DNA from: an uncultured Roseburia sp. | Lineage (GTDB): Bacteria; Bacillota; Clostridia; Lachnospirales; Lachnospiraceae | Length of the DNA stretch: 64,000 nucleotides | Direction of reading: 5' to 3' | Assembly: GCA_934309475.1 (NCBI GenBank) | Contig: CAKRDK010000007.1 | Coordinates: 1 to 64,000 of the forward strand | Shown: positions 7,704 to 16,764 of the stretch, in pieces | Numbering within the stretch: position 1 is the stretch's first letter | Layout: the number at the start of each line of letters is the position of its first letter | Notes under the pieces: model-generated | What the model was told of the DNA's origin: nothing | The model's input: the letters and a program-made list of their open reading frames with translations, nothing else | Database searches by the model: none | Made by a program: the position numbers and the translations under genes

Positions 7704-9720
7704 TTTATACGCAAAGTTAGCCGGAACAAATATACGAAATAACCGGCAGTTCTATTTGCCGTACCTTCTGACGGGAATTTTAAACGTGGCAATGTTTTAC
7801 ATGATAGTTGCGCTCTGCAATAACGAAGGGTTAGATACCATGCGTGGTGGAAGAGATTTGAAGATGGTTCTGACTATGGGCGTCTATGTGATTGGAATTT
7901 TTTCTGCGGTATTTTTGTTTTATACGAACAGCTTCATCATAAAGAGAAGAAAGCGTGAAATTGGAATCTACAATATCTTAGGAATGGAAAAAAGACATAT
8001 TTCAAAAGTATTGTTCATGGAAAATCTGTTTGTTTTTGCAGTGTCCGTAGTAGGCGGATTAGTGTTCGGAATTGTCTTTTCAAAATTGATGACGATGTTT
8101 TTATACCGCCTGACCGGCTTATCGGAAAGCATTGTTTTTGCGGTATCCCTGCCGGGAGTGAAATATGCGTTCATTCTTTTTGCCGCTATTTTTATCGCAA
8201 CGTTTTGCTATAATCTCTTGCAGATTCGCCTTGCCAATCCGCTTGAACTGTTATCGGGCAGCAATGTGGGAGAACGCGAACCAAAGACAAAGGGAATTAT
8301 GGCGGTGCTTGGTGTAATCTGCATAGCCGTTGGATATGGAATCTCGATTTTTGTCAAGAATCCGCTTGAAGTGGTTCTGCTCTTTTTTGTAGCGGTTGTC
8401 TTAGTTATTATCGGAACGTATTGTCTGTTTACCGCGGGCAGTATTGCACTGTTAAAAATACTTCGGAAAAATAAGAACTTTTACTATAAAAGCAGACATT
8501 TTACAGCGGTGTCCGGCATGATTTACCGTATGAAGCAGAATGCAGTCGGTCTTGCCAACATCTGTATTCTCTCAACTATGGTATTAGTTATGGTTTCTGC
8601 GACCATCAGCCTTTACTACGGTGTGGAGGATGAGCTGAACAACAGATATCCGACAGATTTAGCAGTCAAAGTCTCGGTGGGCGGAGCAGATGAACAGATG
8701 AGAGATCTGCTTGAAAATGTAAAAAGTGAAGTGAAAAAATGTGGCAGAACCGTCACAAGTGCAATGGAGTACGCCGATTTTTCTTTTACAACGGCAAAAG
8801 AGGGGGATATTTTCTCCCTGCATTACGAGGATAATATGAGCAATATGGATAACTGCCATATGTTTGTCGTGATGACGAGGGAGGATTTCCTGAAGTGCTA
8901 TCCGCAGATTACAGAAAAAGAGGTAAAAGAAATTCCAACCGGGGAAGTGTCGCTGTTTGGCGATACTGCCTATGACAAAGATACAATTACGTTTGACAAT
9001 GAGACATTCCGGGTGGTACAGACCGAAATATTTGAACAGGAAGAGGATAGTGTATATCAGGATATGGTCGGCGGATATTATTATATGCTGGTAAACGATG
9101 AGGCGACCATGGATAAGATTTACCAGCAGCAGATGGAGGCCTACGGCATAAACGGCGCTATTTTCGTGTATACGGCAGCGGTTAATATGGATGGAACGCC
9201 GGAAGAAAAGATTGCCTGTGCGGATGAGGTGCAGCAGGCTGTGCAGCAGTATATGTCAGAACAGTCGGATAGCATGTGGTCATCGATAGAATCCAGGGAC
9301 AGAGCGTTTAAAGCTTTCTATGCACTGTATGGCGGATTATTTTTCCTGGGGCTTTTCCTCGGAACCATGTTTTTGATGGTAACGGTGTTAATCATTTTCT
9401 ACAAACAGATTTCGGAGGGATACGACGATAAAAAACGTTTTGAGATTATGGAAAAAGTCGGCATGAGCAATGATGAGGTGAAGGCAACGATTCGTTCCCA
9501 GGTACGGATAGTCTTTCTGCTTCCGCTTGTGACAGCAGCAATTCATTTGTTTGCAGCGTTTCCGATGCTCAGCAGACTGCTTGCACTGTTCTCGCTTACA
9601 AATGCAAATTTATTTATCACATGTATCATTGGAACGATTCTTATTTTCGGTATCATCTATTATGCCGTCTTTAAAATGACGTCGAAGACCTATTATAAGA
9701 TTGTCGGAAATCAGGTCTAG
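7696..9720 (+). CDS. FtsX-like ABC permease (BceB-like)
   Basis: A permease of 674 residues, the length usual for BceB. It has about ten membrane helices, FtsX-type segments near the N-terminus (KRRKREIGIYNILGMEKRHI) and C-terminus (KRFEIMEKVGMSNDEVKATI), and a large extracellular domain of about 220 residues between the seventh and eighth helices, which binds the peptide and signals to the kinase in the family. ATG 7696 is preferred to GTG 7687, which lies within the ribosome binding site GGCGGTGAG. It ends tail to tail with the next gene, sharing CTAG at 9717-9720. Confidence 0.92.
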   Translation: MSNLYAKLAGTNIRNNRQFYLPYLLTGILNVAMFYMIVALCNNEGLDTMRGGRDLKMVLTMGVYVIGIFSAVFLFYTNSFIIKRRKREIGIYNILGMEKRHISKVLFMENLFVFAVSVVGGLVFGIVFSKLMTMFLYRLTGLSESIVFAVSLPGVKYAFILFAAIFIATFCYNLLQIRLANPLELLSGSNVGEREPKTKGIMAVLGVICIAVGYGISIFVKNPLEVVLLFFVAVVLVIIGTYCLFTAGSIALLKILRKNKNFYYKSRHFTAVSGMIYRMKQNAVGLANICILSTMVLVMVSATISLYYGVEDELNNRYPTDLAVKVSVGGADEQMRDLLENVKSEVKKCGRTVTSAMEYADFSFTTAKEGDIFSLHYEDNMSNMDNCHMFVVMTREDFLKCYPQITEKEVKEIPTGEVSLFGDTAYDKDTITFDNETFRVVQTEIFEQEEDSVYQDMVGGYYYMLVNDEATMDKIYQQQMEAYGINGAIFVYTAAVNMDGTPEEKIACADEVQQAVQQYMSEQSDSMWSSIESRDRAFKAFYALYGGLFFLGLFLGTMFLMVTVLIIFYKQISEGYDDKKRFEIMEKVGMSNDEVKATIRSQVRIVFLLPLVTAAIHLFAAFPMLSRLLALFSLTNANLFITCIIGTILIFGIIYYAVFKMTSKTYYKIVGNQV

Positions 9721-10514
9721 GAAAAAGGATAAAGGTGTTCCTGTTCCAGATAGCCGACGGAGGCAGCGAGGTCATCATAACCACGGACTTCAATCAGGAC
9801 AGAAGGTCTTTTTTCAACCGGAATTTCTGCAATGAAGTCGCGATACACATCCCATGGGAGCGCACCGGTTCCGATGGGATGATGTGTATCCATATCTTTC
9901 AGGTTATCGTTTAAGTGCAGATGTGTCACATACGTTTTTAGGGAAGTGCCCCATTCTTCCAATGGAGTATGGGAGAGGAAAGCGTGTGCAAAATCCAGGC
10001 AGACACCGAAACGTGGCTCATCTTTCAATTCTTCTGCGAGAAGCTGTAATAACTCCGGCTCCTCGTCAAACATATTTTCCAGATAGATTTCTAAATCCGG
10101 GTATTCGGCGAGTAAATGGCGCCAGTAGGAGCAGTTGCGCTCCAGCCAGCTTTTCCGGTAACTTTCCAGACGAAAGTTCGGAATATGGTTTGTGTGAAAA
10201 ATGACCGCTTTTACACCCAGTGCGCGGGCAATATTCATGCTCTGGTGAATCCGGTAATCCGAGACGCGCACGATGAGCGGGTCGTCACTGTTGACGCAGA
10301 TGTCGAGGAAGACGCCGTGCAGGGTGTCCCCACTTCGGTCACGCGGGAGTGCACAGTAAAAATCCAGAAGAGACTGCACTTTTTTTGCATTATCTAAGAC
10401 ATGCGGCAGGAAGAAATCATTGTATTCAAATCCTGCATCATAGTGCTTTGAAAAAGAGATGTACTGGTCTATTTGTTCCGGTCGCGGAATGCAATATAAT
10501 TTTTTCATACTCAT
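9717..10514 (-). CDS. Sugar phosphate isomerase/epimerase-like TIM-barrel protein
   Basis: A 265-residue protein of the AP-endonuclease-2/xylose-isomerase-like barrel family. Metal-binding positions fit the family: YLENMFDEEPE, GVCLDFAHAFLS, THLHLNDN with DTHHPIGTGALPW, and VLIEVRGYDD. The substrate is unknown. It is the last gene of a minus-strand operon, 12 bp after the cyclase gene. ATG 10514 is preceded by GAAAGG at spacing 5. Confidence 0.85.
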   Translation of the reverse strand: MSMKKLYCIPRPEQIDQYISFSKHYDAGFEYNDFFLPHVLDNAKKVQSLLDFYCALPRDRSGDTLHGVFLDICVNSDDPLIVRVSDYRIHQSMNIARALGVKAVIFHTNHIPNFRLESYRKSWLERNCSYWRHLLAEYPDLEIYLENMFDEEPELLQLLAEELKDEPRFGVCLDFAHAFLSHTPLEEWGTSLKTYVTHLHLNDNLKDMDTHHPIGTGALPWDVYRDFIAEIPVEKRPSVLIEVRGYDDLAASVGYLEQEHLYPFS

Positions 10515-10526
10515 AATACCTTTCTA

Positions 10527-12083
10527 TTAAAATGCTTGTAAAATCTTATCTACCTGATAGACGGTCACTTCTTTCGCTTTTCCCTTCAATTTCAGCGGAC
10601 CAATGCAGGAAGCTTCAATGCGTCCGTCAAGTCTTTTTGCAGCGGTTTCACTGATTAAAATCTGACCGGCAGCAGCATTTGCCTCTAAGCGTGCCGCCAC
10701 GTTTACCGTGTCACCGATTGCAGTGTAGTCCATGCGGCTTTCGCTTCCGACATTGCCGACAATCGCTTCACCGCAGTTAATGCCGATGCCAAAACTTACG
10801 GTTTTCCCATAGCGTTTCTGGTATTTTTCGCGGATGTGGGAGGAACAGCGGACAATTTCATCCGCTGCACAGACCGCGCGGAAGAGGTAATCATCTAAGT
10901 CCTTTGGGGCATTAAAGACCGCCATCGCGGCATCGCCGATAAATTTATCTAAAGTTCCATCGTATTTTTGGATGGAACGGGCAACGAGACTCAGATACTC
11001 ATTTAAAATCTCCACAACCTGTTCCGGCTCCAGGGATTCCGACATGGAGGTAAAGCCACGGATGTCGACAAAGAGCACGGCAATATCCCTGCGCTCGCTG
11101 ACTAAGGCGAGTTCCCGCGGTGTTTTCTCGGAAATCTCATCGACGACCTGTGAATCCACGTAGAGTTTTAAAGTCTGCTCCATTTTCTTTTTATCATGTA
11201 CGCTTGTGATGACACGTTCCACGAGTGAAAGGACGAATCCGAGCAGGAAGGAGCAGGTCGGAATCAGCAGGTAGAAGCAGATATTTGCCTGGTGGAGCAA
11301 AAAGGCACCGGAGTAAGTACAGATGAGCAGTGCGATACACAGGAAGAGCGATTTGGCAAATTTTTTCTTTGAGGCAAGCAGGTAAAAAGAAGCTGCAAGC
11401 AAAGCACACAGGAGCGCCTGTGCGGCGGTACCGAGATTCTGCACCGTGTCATGGTGGAACATCATATCAACCCAGTTGCCGTAAAAAGAATCGTATGCGC
11501 CGATGAAAACAACGCATCCGGACAAGTCGGATGAATCATACTTTCCGGCGAGCAGGTCGGCAAAGGAGATGATGGTGACATCGGTACTGCTCTCGTTCCG
11601 GAGGGCACCCGAATTTTTGTCAGCCTGGTTTTCCGGCTCCGTATTCTGCGCATTGTTAGAGCCTTCTGCGGGTTCCGGTGTGTCGGAAGTCTTTGAAAAA
11701 GAAGAGATAGACACAACATTTCCGGCAGCATCGCAGGCTTCCTCAAAAGCATCCTGTCCGTCGTTATTCTCGCCGGTGTGCCACAAAGCAGTGTCGAGTC
11801 CGATAACATCCGCACCCTCCGAGGAAAGCAGGGAAATCGCTTCCGCCAAAAGCTCACCCGACCAGGAATCGGAGTCGCCATAGGTTTCGACACTTTCCTC
11901 ATCAATGTCTATGACGGTAATCTGCTTCGAGTCGCTCTCAATGGGCGAGTGACTATATAAAGTTGTAGTAAAAAACTGGTCTGCCTCGGAAAAAGCATGG
12001 AAAAAGGAGAGAATTCCTGCTAGAAGTCCGAGTGCCAGAGCAATGAAAATGGTAAATTTCTTCCTGTATGGTAAATGCTGCAT
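10527..12083 (-). CDS. CHASE2-domain adenylate/guanylate cyclase (class III)
   Basis: A 518-residue membrane protein. It has one N-terminal helix (about 10-30), a short extracellular CHASE2 sensor (ITVIDIDEESVETYG, VIGLDTALWH, DLSGCVVFIGAYDSF), two or three helices at about 220-300, and a class III cyclase domain (about 325-515). The two metal-binding Asp are in FVDIRGF and KFIGDAAMAVF, and the transition-state region is GDTVNVAARLE. It should make cAMP (or cGMP) in response to an envelope signal. The CHASE2 part is shorter than usual and carries a low-complexity acidic insert. The upstream gene encodes a cNMP-binding protein, the likely receiver. Confidence 0.92.
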   Translation of the reverse strand: MQHLPYRKKFTIFIALALGLLAGILSFFHAFSEADQFFTTTLYSHSPIESDSKQITVIDIDEESVETYGDSDSWSGELLAEAISLLSSEGADVIGLDTALWHTGENNDGQDAFEEACDAAGNVVSISSFSKTSDTPEPAEGSNNAQNTEPENQADKNSGALRNESSTDVTIISFADLLAGKYDSSDLSGCVVFIGAYDSFYGNWVDMMFHHDTVQNLGTAAQALLCALLAASFYLLASKKKFAKSLFLCIALLICTYSGAFLLHQANICFYLLIPTCSFLLGFVLSLVERVITSVHDKKKMEQTLKLYVDSQVVDEISEKTPRELALVSERRDIAVLFVDIRGFTSMSESLEPEQVVEILNEYLSLVARSIQKYDGTLDKFIGDAAMAVFNAPKDLDDYLFRAVCAADEIVRCSSHIREKYQKRYGKTVSFGIGINCGEAIVGNVGSESRMDYTAIGDTVNVAARLEANAAAGQILISETAAKRLDGRIEASCIGPLKLKGKAKEVTVYQVDKILQAF

Positions 12084-12095
12084 GTCAGATTCCTT

Positions 12096-12662
12096 TTAAG
12101 CGTCCTTTTGTAACTGATAGATGTATTCGCGGTTTAATTTTTCAAGTGAGGAACTTAAATATTTTAAAAGCTCCCAGACGTAATCCGGGTCTTTTCTTGA
12201 AATTGCATAGAAACTGCGCACCTCAAGTTTCTGAATCGTCATGTAAAATGGATTACGTTTATATTTGTAGACGAATTTCTTGTCGATTTTTTCAATGCGG
12301 TCAAGCATGGCATTCAGACGGTTGTTTAAGGTAATCAACAGACGGAATGTAATGGAAGGTGCATTTAAAAGCAGTAAAGGGAAGCTCTCTAAATCAATCT
12401 CTAACACAACGGCATTGTCGGAATTGGCGATGATGGTTGCGGAGCGCGGTTTGTCTTCTAAGAGTGACATTTCCCCGAAAAAGCTTCCTTCCGGCATACA
12501 GCCGAGGGAGAGTGCATTGTCGGAAAAAGAATTTATCATAATTTCAACGCTGCCCTGCAGCAGGATGAACATGGAGGAGCCAAGCTCGCCTTCCCGGCAG
12601 ACTGCCTGTCCATTCTGGTAAACAACGGTGTTTCCACATTTTTTTAAAACATCAATATCCAT
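12096..12662 (-). CDS. Cyclic-nucleotide-binding domain protein without HTH
   Basis: A 188-residue protein. Residues 1-120 form a Crp-like cNMP-binding domain; the phosphate-binding cassette GEMSLLEDKPRSATI has the expected Glu and Arg. The C-terminal 65 residues are helical (coiled-coil start RLNAMLDRIEKIDKK) and show no helix-turn-helix, so it is not a Crp-type transcription factor of normal kind. It stands first in the operon, 12 bp before the cyclase gene, and may be its effector or feedback sensor. The partner is unknown. Confidence 0.88.
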   Translation of the reverse strand: MDIDVLKKCGNTVVYQNGQAVCREGELGSSMFILLQGSVEIMINSFSDNALSLGCMPEGSFFGEMSLLEDKPRSATIIANSDNAVVLEIDLESFPLLLLNAPSITFRLLITLNNRLNAMLDRIEKIDKKFVYKYKRNPFYMTIQKLEVRSFYAISRKDPDYVWELLKYLSSSLEKLNREYIYQLQKDA

Positions 12663-12830
12663 AAGAAACCTCTTTTCTGCGTCCCCTTTTTCTGGAATAT
12701 AACAGGTTTGTGCCGGGACGCGGACACGTTTTACTGATAGAAACAGAATAAACGGACAATCTGTTCACACCATGACCTTTTTTTGTGGAAAAAGAAAAAA
12801 GTATTTGATGGTTATGTGAATAAGCGAACA

Positions 12831-12859
12831 TTGCAAACGGGCACAGAACCCGATATAAT
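12831..12859 (+). promoter_or_regulatory. Promoter of the S66 carboxypeptidase gene
   Basis: TTGCAA (12831-12836) and TATAAT (12854-12859), spacer 17 bp. Confidence 0.75.
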
Positions 12860-12891
12860 AGAGGAAACACGAAAAAGAAAGGGTTGAAAGA

Positions 12892-13926
12892 ATGAGATAT
12901 CCAAAGTATCTGGGGGAAAGAGGAACCATCGGTTTTGTGGCGCCGTCTTTCGGTTGTAATATAGAGCCATATCGCAGTGGATTCGAGGAGGCACAGTGGA
13001 AATTCCGTGCAGCGGGACATGAGCTGTGGCTCGGACCGAATTGCTACGAGGGCAGTGGAATCGGCATCAGCAACACGCCGAAAAAGTGTGGGGAGGAACT
13101 GACGCAGGCATATTGCGGAACGGAAAGTGATGTTCTGATTTCATGCGGCGGCGGAGAACTGATGTGTGAAATTTTAGACGAAGTCGATTTTGAAAAAATA
13201 AAAGCGGCAGAACCGAAGTGGTATATGGGATTTTCGGACAACACGAACTTCACGTTTCTGCTGGCTACGCTTGCGGACACAGCATCTATCTACGGACCGT
13301 GTGCAGCAGCATTTGGCATGGAGCCGTGGCATCCGGCAATCCGTGATGCCTATGAGCTGCTTCGTGGAAAGAAAAAAGAAATCAAAGGCTATGATTACTG
13401 GGAAAAGGAGTCGTTAAAGGATGAGGAACATCCGCTTGCGCCCTATCACGTGACAGAGCCAAAGATTTTACATACGTTTCTGGGCGCGGAGAAGATACAG
13501 GAAGTGAAGATGCAGGGACGTCTGCTCGGTGGCTGCATGGACTGTTTGGTAACGCTTCTGGGAACGAAATATGATGCGGTGGAGGATTTTGCGGAGCGCT
13601 ACAAAGAGGATGGAATCATCTGGTTTTTGGAAGCGTGCGACCTCAATGTCATGGCAATCCGCCGTGCTATCTGGCAGATGGAGCATGCAGGATGGTTTCG
13701 CTATACCAAAGGATTCATCATCGGCCGTCCAATGCATTTTCAGGAGGATATGCTCGGACTCGACCAGTATCATGCGGTTGTCGATCTGCTGGCACACTAT
13801 CAGGTTCCGATTATAATGGATGCGGATCTGGGACATCTTCCGCCGATGATGCCGGTTATCTGTGGAAGCATGGCAGAGGTATCCGCTTCCGGAAATGATA
13901 TTACAATTCAGATGTGCGAAGATTGA
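12892..13926 (+). CDS. S66 family peptidase (LD-carboxypeptidase/MccF-like)
   Basis: A 344-residue Ser-Glu-His hydrolase. The nucleophile Ser is in YMGFSDNT, the Glu in IIWFLEACD and the His in DADLGHLPPMMP. Members trim the terminal D-residue from muropeptides in wall recycling or, as in MccF, inactivate microcin C-type compounds. The sequence is closer to the MccF-like branch by its NxxF after GFSD, but I cannot separate the two with certainty. GAAAGGGTTGAAAG precedes the ATG. The next gene starts close by and is probably co-transcribed. Confidence 0.88.
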   Translation: MRYPKYLGERGTIGFVAPSFGCNIEPYRSGFEEAQWKFRAAGHELWLGPNCYEGSGIGISNTPKKCGEELTQAYCGTESDVLISCGGGELMCEILDEVDFEKIKAAEPKWYMGFSDNTNFTFLLATLADTASIYGPCAAAFGMEPWHPAIRDAYELLRGKKKEIKGYDYWEKESLKDEEHPLAPYHVTEPKILHTFLGAEKIQEVKMQGRLLGGCMDCLVTLLGTKYDAVEDFAERYKEDGIIWFLEACDLNVMAIRRAIWQMEHAGWFRYTKGFIIGRPMHFQEDMLGLDQYHAVVDLLAHYQVPIIMDADLGHLPPMMPVICGSMAEVSASGNDITIQMCED

Positions 13927-13943
13927 GAGAACAAGAGAAAGGT

Positions 13944-14906
13944 ATGGTTTATAAAATGAAAGACTATTTTGAGAGACCGGAGTGTATCAAGGAGGCTGCG
14001 CAGAACCAGAAAGGGCTTCCGCTGGCACTGGAAATATTAGTGTTTGTGGGAATTTTTATTATGGCGAGTCTGGCGGAACTGGTGTTTATCCTGCCGGGTG
14101 AAATGTATCTGATGTATACAAACAGTGATTTTGTGGAGGCGGCAGCAGCCGGCAACCAGGATGCCATCGCAGAGATTTCGGCGCAGATTTCATCGTCGAA
14201 TGCGTATTCCGTGATGGGGCTGTTTGCAAATCTTGGTTTGATTTTAGTAGTGTGGTTTTCCTGTAAGATATTCCAGCGCAGAAAAATGTCTTCGCTTGGT
14301 TTTTGCAAAAAAGATGCGTGGAAGGAATATGTAAGAGGTGCGCTGGCAGGTCTGGTTGCATTTTCCGCAGCCGTAGGCATCTGCATGCTGACGGGGGCAG
14401 TGAAGTTCGAGGGAATCTCGGAGACTTTTTCCATCGGTATTTTCTTAGCGTTTGTAGCCGGATTTCTGATTCAGGGAATGGCGGAAGAGATGCTGTGCCG
14501 TGGTTACTTTATGGTGTCTGTCGCAAGAAAAAGTACGATGCTTGTGGCAATTCTTACGAACTCCCTTGTATTTGCGTGCCTGCATCTGCTCAACACCGGA
14601 ATCTCTGTGCTTGCGTTCATCAATCTTACCTTGTATGGTATTTTCGCATCCGTCTATTTTATCAAACGTGGAAATATCTGGGCGCCGGCAGCATTCCACT
14701 CCATCTGGAATCTTGTGCAGGGAAATGTGTACGGTATTTACGTCAGTGGGACAACGAATAACTGCAAGCTGTTAGAGTCCGTATCGGTAGAGGGAAAAAC
14801 ACTCTGGAACGGTGGTGCATTTGGCCTGGAGGGAGGCCTTGCCGTAACGATAATATTAGTTGTGGGAATTCTGTTCCTCTGTACCAGAAAGGCAAAAAGA
14901 CAATAA
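13944..14906 (+). CDS. CPBP-family intramembrane metalloprotease
   Basis: A membrane protein of about 320 residues with some eight helices. The Abi/CAAX motifs are present: EE in GMAEEMLCRGYFM, then FACLHLLNTG and FHSIWNLVQGN, which together supply the Glu and His residues for the zinc site. Bacterial members are linked to bacteriocin immunity or protein processing. The start is uncertain: ATG 13944 or 13956 are both possible and neither has ideal ribosome-binding spacing; a further in-frame ATG at 13914 overlaps the carboxypeptidase gene. Confidence 0.87.
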   Translation: MVYKMKDYFERPECIKEAAQNQKGLPLALEILVFVGIFIMASLAELVFILPGEMYLMYTNSDFVEAAAAGNQDAIAEISAQISSSNAYSVMGLFANLGLILVVWFSCKIFQRRKMSSLGFCKKDAWKEYVRGALAGLVAFSAAVGICMLTGAVKFEGISETFSIGIFLAFVAGFLIQGMAEEMLCRGYFMVSVARKSTMLVAILTNSLVFACLHLLNTGISVLAFINLTLYGIFASVYFIKRGNIWAPAAFHSIWNLVQGNVYGIYVSGTTNNCKLLESVSVEGKTLWNGGAFGLEGGLAVTIILVVGILFLCTRKAKRQ

Positions 14907-14938
14907 AAAAGCTCCGCGGGGATGCGTACCTCGCGGAG
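14907..14938 (-). terminator. Terminator of the minus-strand T7SS-effector operon
   Basis: CTCCGCG (14912-14918) pairs with CGCGGAG (14932-14938); on the minus strand the stem is followed by CTTTTTT. Confidence 0.75.
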
Positions 14939-14973
14939 AAGAATTTAATGTTTCGCATGCCACTCGGGCATGC
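14907..14973. repeat. Hairpin element shared with 2597-2653
   Basis: AAAAAGCTCCGCGGG and the downstream GCGGAG..GAAT..ATGT order repeat that of the 2597-2653 element. A second hairpin GCATGCC/GGGCATGC is at 14955-14973. Read on the minus strand, the first hairpin followed by CTTTTTT is a terminator. Confidence 0.6.
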
Positions 14974-15004
14974 AGGTGTGTAGCAGACGTACACTTTGTT
15001 GTAA

Positions 15005-15610
15005 TTATAAAGAAATATCGAGATTCAATCCAAGACCGGTCACCTGTGCATTGGCACGTTTCTCTGCAGCGAGGTTGGAAGCTTCAATTAATTCCGAATT
15101 GTAGGCTTCTGCGGAGCGTGTCTCTAAACGCTTCGAGATATGCTGAATCCTCTGGTTGAATTTGCCATCATTTGAAAAAAGTTTTCCGATTTCGCTGGAG
15201 GTTGCTTTTTTCAAAAGGTTGGTATTGACATCCATAGAGCCGTCTGTGTTGACGGTAATACCCAGTTCCTTTAAGTCAGAAGCATATTCCTTTGCGGCGC
15301 TTTTTAACTGCTTCGCATAGCGGTTGAACGTTGCGTTGGAAGAGCTTGCTGCCGTATTCAGCGTATTATTATAAGTACTGATAAATGCCGTGACACTGTT
15401 GAACATATTGTTGGAGGCATCTGCATCATAATCAAAATTCTTCAACTCGCGGACAGCCCGGCGCAATGCGTTGGCATCTGCCTGGGATAAACGGCTTTCT
15501 GAAAAGTTCGAGCGTTTTGAAGAAGTCATTGCATCCGTGCAATTTCTATAAAATTTTCGCATATAGTAAGTCGAATTCAGACTTACCGCGATTCCAGCTG
15601 CTGCTGCCAT
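15005..15610 (-). CDS. Hypothetical protein resembling the flagellar cap (FliD) C-terminal region
   Basis: A protein of about 201 residues, helical and Ser/Asn/Ala-rich. The stretch VTAFISTYNNTLNTAA, then KELGITVNTDGSMDVN, strongly recalls FliD, in which a helix with F(V/I)xxYN is followed by a LGIxxxxDGxLxvD turn. No D0 flagellin-type ends are visible and no flagellar gene is near. It is last in an operon with a T7SS effector-like gene. I chose ATG 15610 because GGAG lies 6 bp upstream; an earlier in-frame ATG at 15622 has poor spacing. Function unknown. Confidence 0.65.
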   Translation of the reverse strand: MAAAAGIAVSLNSTYYMRKFYRNCTDAMTSSKRSNFSESRLSQADANALRRAVRELKNFDYDADASNNMFNSVTAFISTYNNTLNTAASSSNATFNRYAKQLKSAAKEYASDLKELGITVNTDGSMDVNTNLLKKATSSEIGKLFSNDGKFNQRIQHISKRLETRSAEAYNSELIEASNLAAEKRANAQVTGLGLNLDISL

Positions 15611-15696
15611 AGTGGACTCCATTCCTGCCGGAAGGATACCGGCAAATTTATTCTAATTATTATCTCGACATAATCTGTAAAATCTTTAGTGTTTCC

Positions 15697-16437
15697 CTAA
15701 AATAAACTTAGGAGAAAATTCAGAATATAAATAGCCCAGGTTACAATCAAAATAATGTTGCTTCCGATATGTACAAACCGCAGAAAAGCACCCTTCCCAT
15801 CTTTCGTGACATAAGAACTAAATGAAAAAATTAAGACTCCAAGTACGAAACCGAGGCAATTCTCCTGTAGGTATCTATCACGGGAGAGAAAATACAAAAC
15901 CGGAATGGAAAGCCCCATGAGATAGACAAGCACCCAATAACATTTCTGTAAATAGTAGGAAAATGATTTTGGTGTATGGTGCGTATCAACGGATGCACTT
16001 GCCGGAATCCAGTTTGGATTGGTCGGCGGGTACGCATAGAGCGTCAATGCGGGTTTCCCATCCGGAACCGGTGTGGAAAGTCCAAACACCTGATTCTGGT
16101 ATCGCAGGAAAAAGTTAAGCTGAACGTTCGTAGTTGTATTTGGGTCTACCGTTACGACATCATAGCTGCCTGCCGGAACATGGTAGACCGAGAGGGTTTT
16201 GGTACGAATCGTTGCCAGCACCCAGATAAAAAGAATGAAGTATGCTAAAAATAAGCCGCCCGAAATAAACAACATGGAACGATCCAGGAAATAGGTTAAG
16301 ATGGTCGCAATCAGAAAACCAAGCATATTACAGGTAGATGTAATATAGCGAAGCCCCTTTCTTAACCAATCCGGACAGATAAAGGGAAGGCTGAAGCCCA
16401 AATAAAGTAAAAAGTAGGACAGGCACCACCAAAACAT
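15697..16437 (-). CDS. Hypothetical membrane protein, candidate immunity protein
   Basis: A 246-residue protein with about six or seven membrane helices: three near the N-terminus, a soluble loop of about 85 residues (VYHVPAGSYDVVTV to HHTPKSFSYYLQK), then three or four more. I do not recognise the family. ATG 16437 is chosen because AGGAGG lies 9 bp upstream on the minus strand, right after the DUF4176 stop. The position after an effector-like gene with a glycine-zipper tail fits an immunity role (inference only). Confidence 0.6.
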   Translation of the reverse strand: MFWWCLSYFLLYLGFSLPFICPDWLRKGLRYITSTCNMLGFLIATILTYFLDRSMLFISGGLFLAYFILFIWVLATIRTKTLSVYHVPAGSYDVVTVDPNTTTNVQLNFFLRYQNQVFGLSTPVPDGKPALTLYAYPPTNPNWIPASASVDTHHTPKSFSYYLQKCYWVLVYLMGLSIPVLYFLSRDRYLQENCLGFVLGVLIFSFSSYVTKDGKGAFLRFVHIGSNIILIVTWAIYILNFLLSLF

Positions 16438-16441
16438 TGCA

Positions 16442-16735
16442 TTATGCCTCCTGATTTGCGGATTTTTCATAGTAATCGCTTAAGCGTTCCAGAAAATCCT
16501 GACGTTCAATATCCTGAAAGCCGCGGAAGAAAATCTGCTCAATATCTTCCTGGTTGAACAGAAAATTATACTCATCACCGATATGACCTTCCGGGTAGAG
16601 AACCCCCATATAATCGTATTCTTTTTCCGGCTGTTCTTTTCCGGTCTGTCGGATGCCGGAAATCATCAGTCTCTTCTTTGCATCTTTCAATAATACAATA
16701 CTTCCAATTGGTAATAATTCTTTTACGTTTGTCAT
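16442..16735 (-). CDS. DUF4176 domain protein
   Basis: A 97-residue protein matching the DUF4176 pattern well: LPIGSIVLLK, KRLMISG, YDYMGVLYPEG, then FNQEDIEQIFFRGFQDIE. DUF4176 proteins are often encoded beside T7SS LXG/WXG effectors in Bacillota, where their role is not settled. Here it lies between the effector-like gene and the membrane protein, and overlaps or abuts both. GAAAGG precedes the ATG. Confidence 0.85.
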   Translation of the reverse strand: MTNVKELLPIGSIVLLKDAKKRLMISGIRQTGKEQPEKEYDYMGVLYPEGHIGDEYNFLFNQEDIEQIFFRGFQDIERQDFLERLSDYYEKSANQEA

Positions 16736-16764
16736 TGTTATAATTCCTTTCTAATTTTCCCTTC

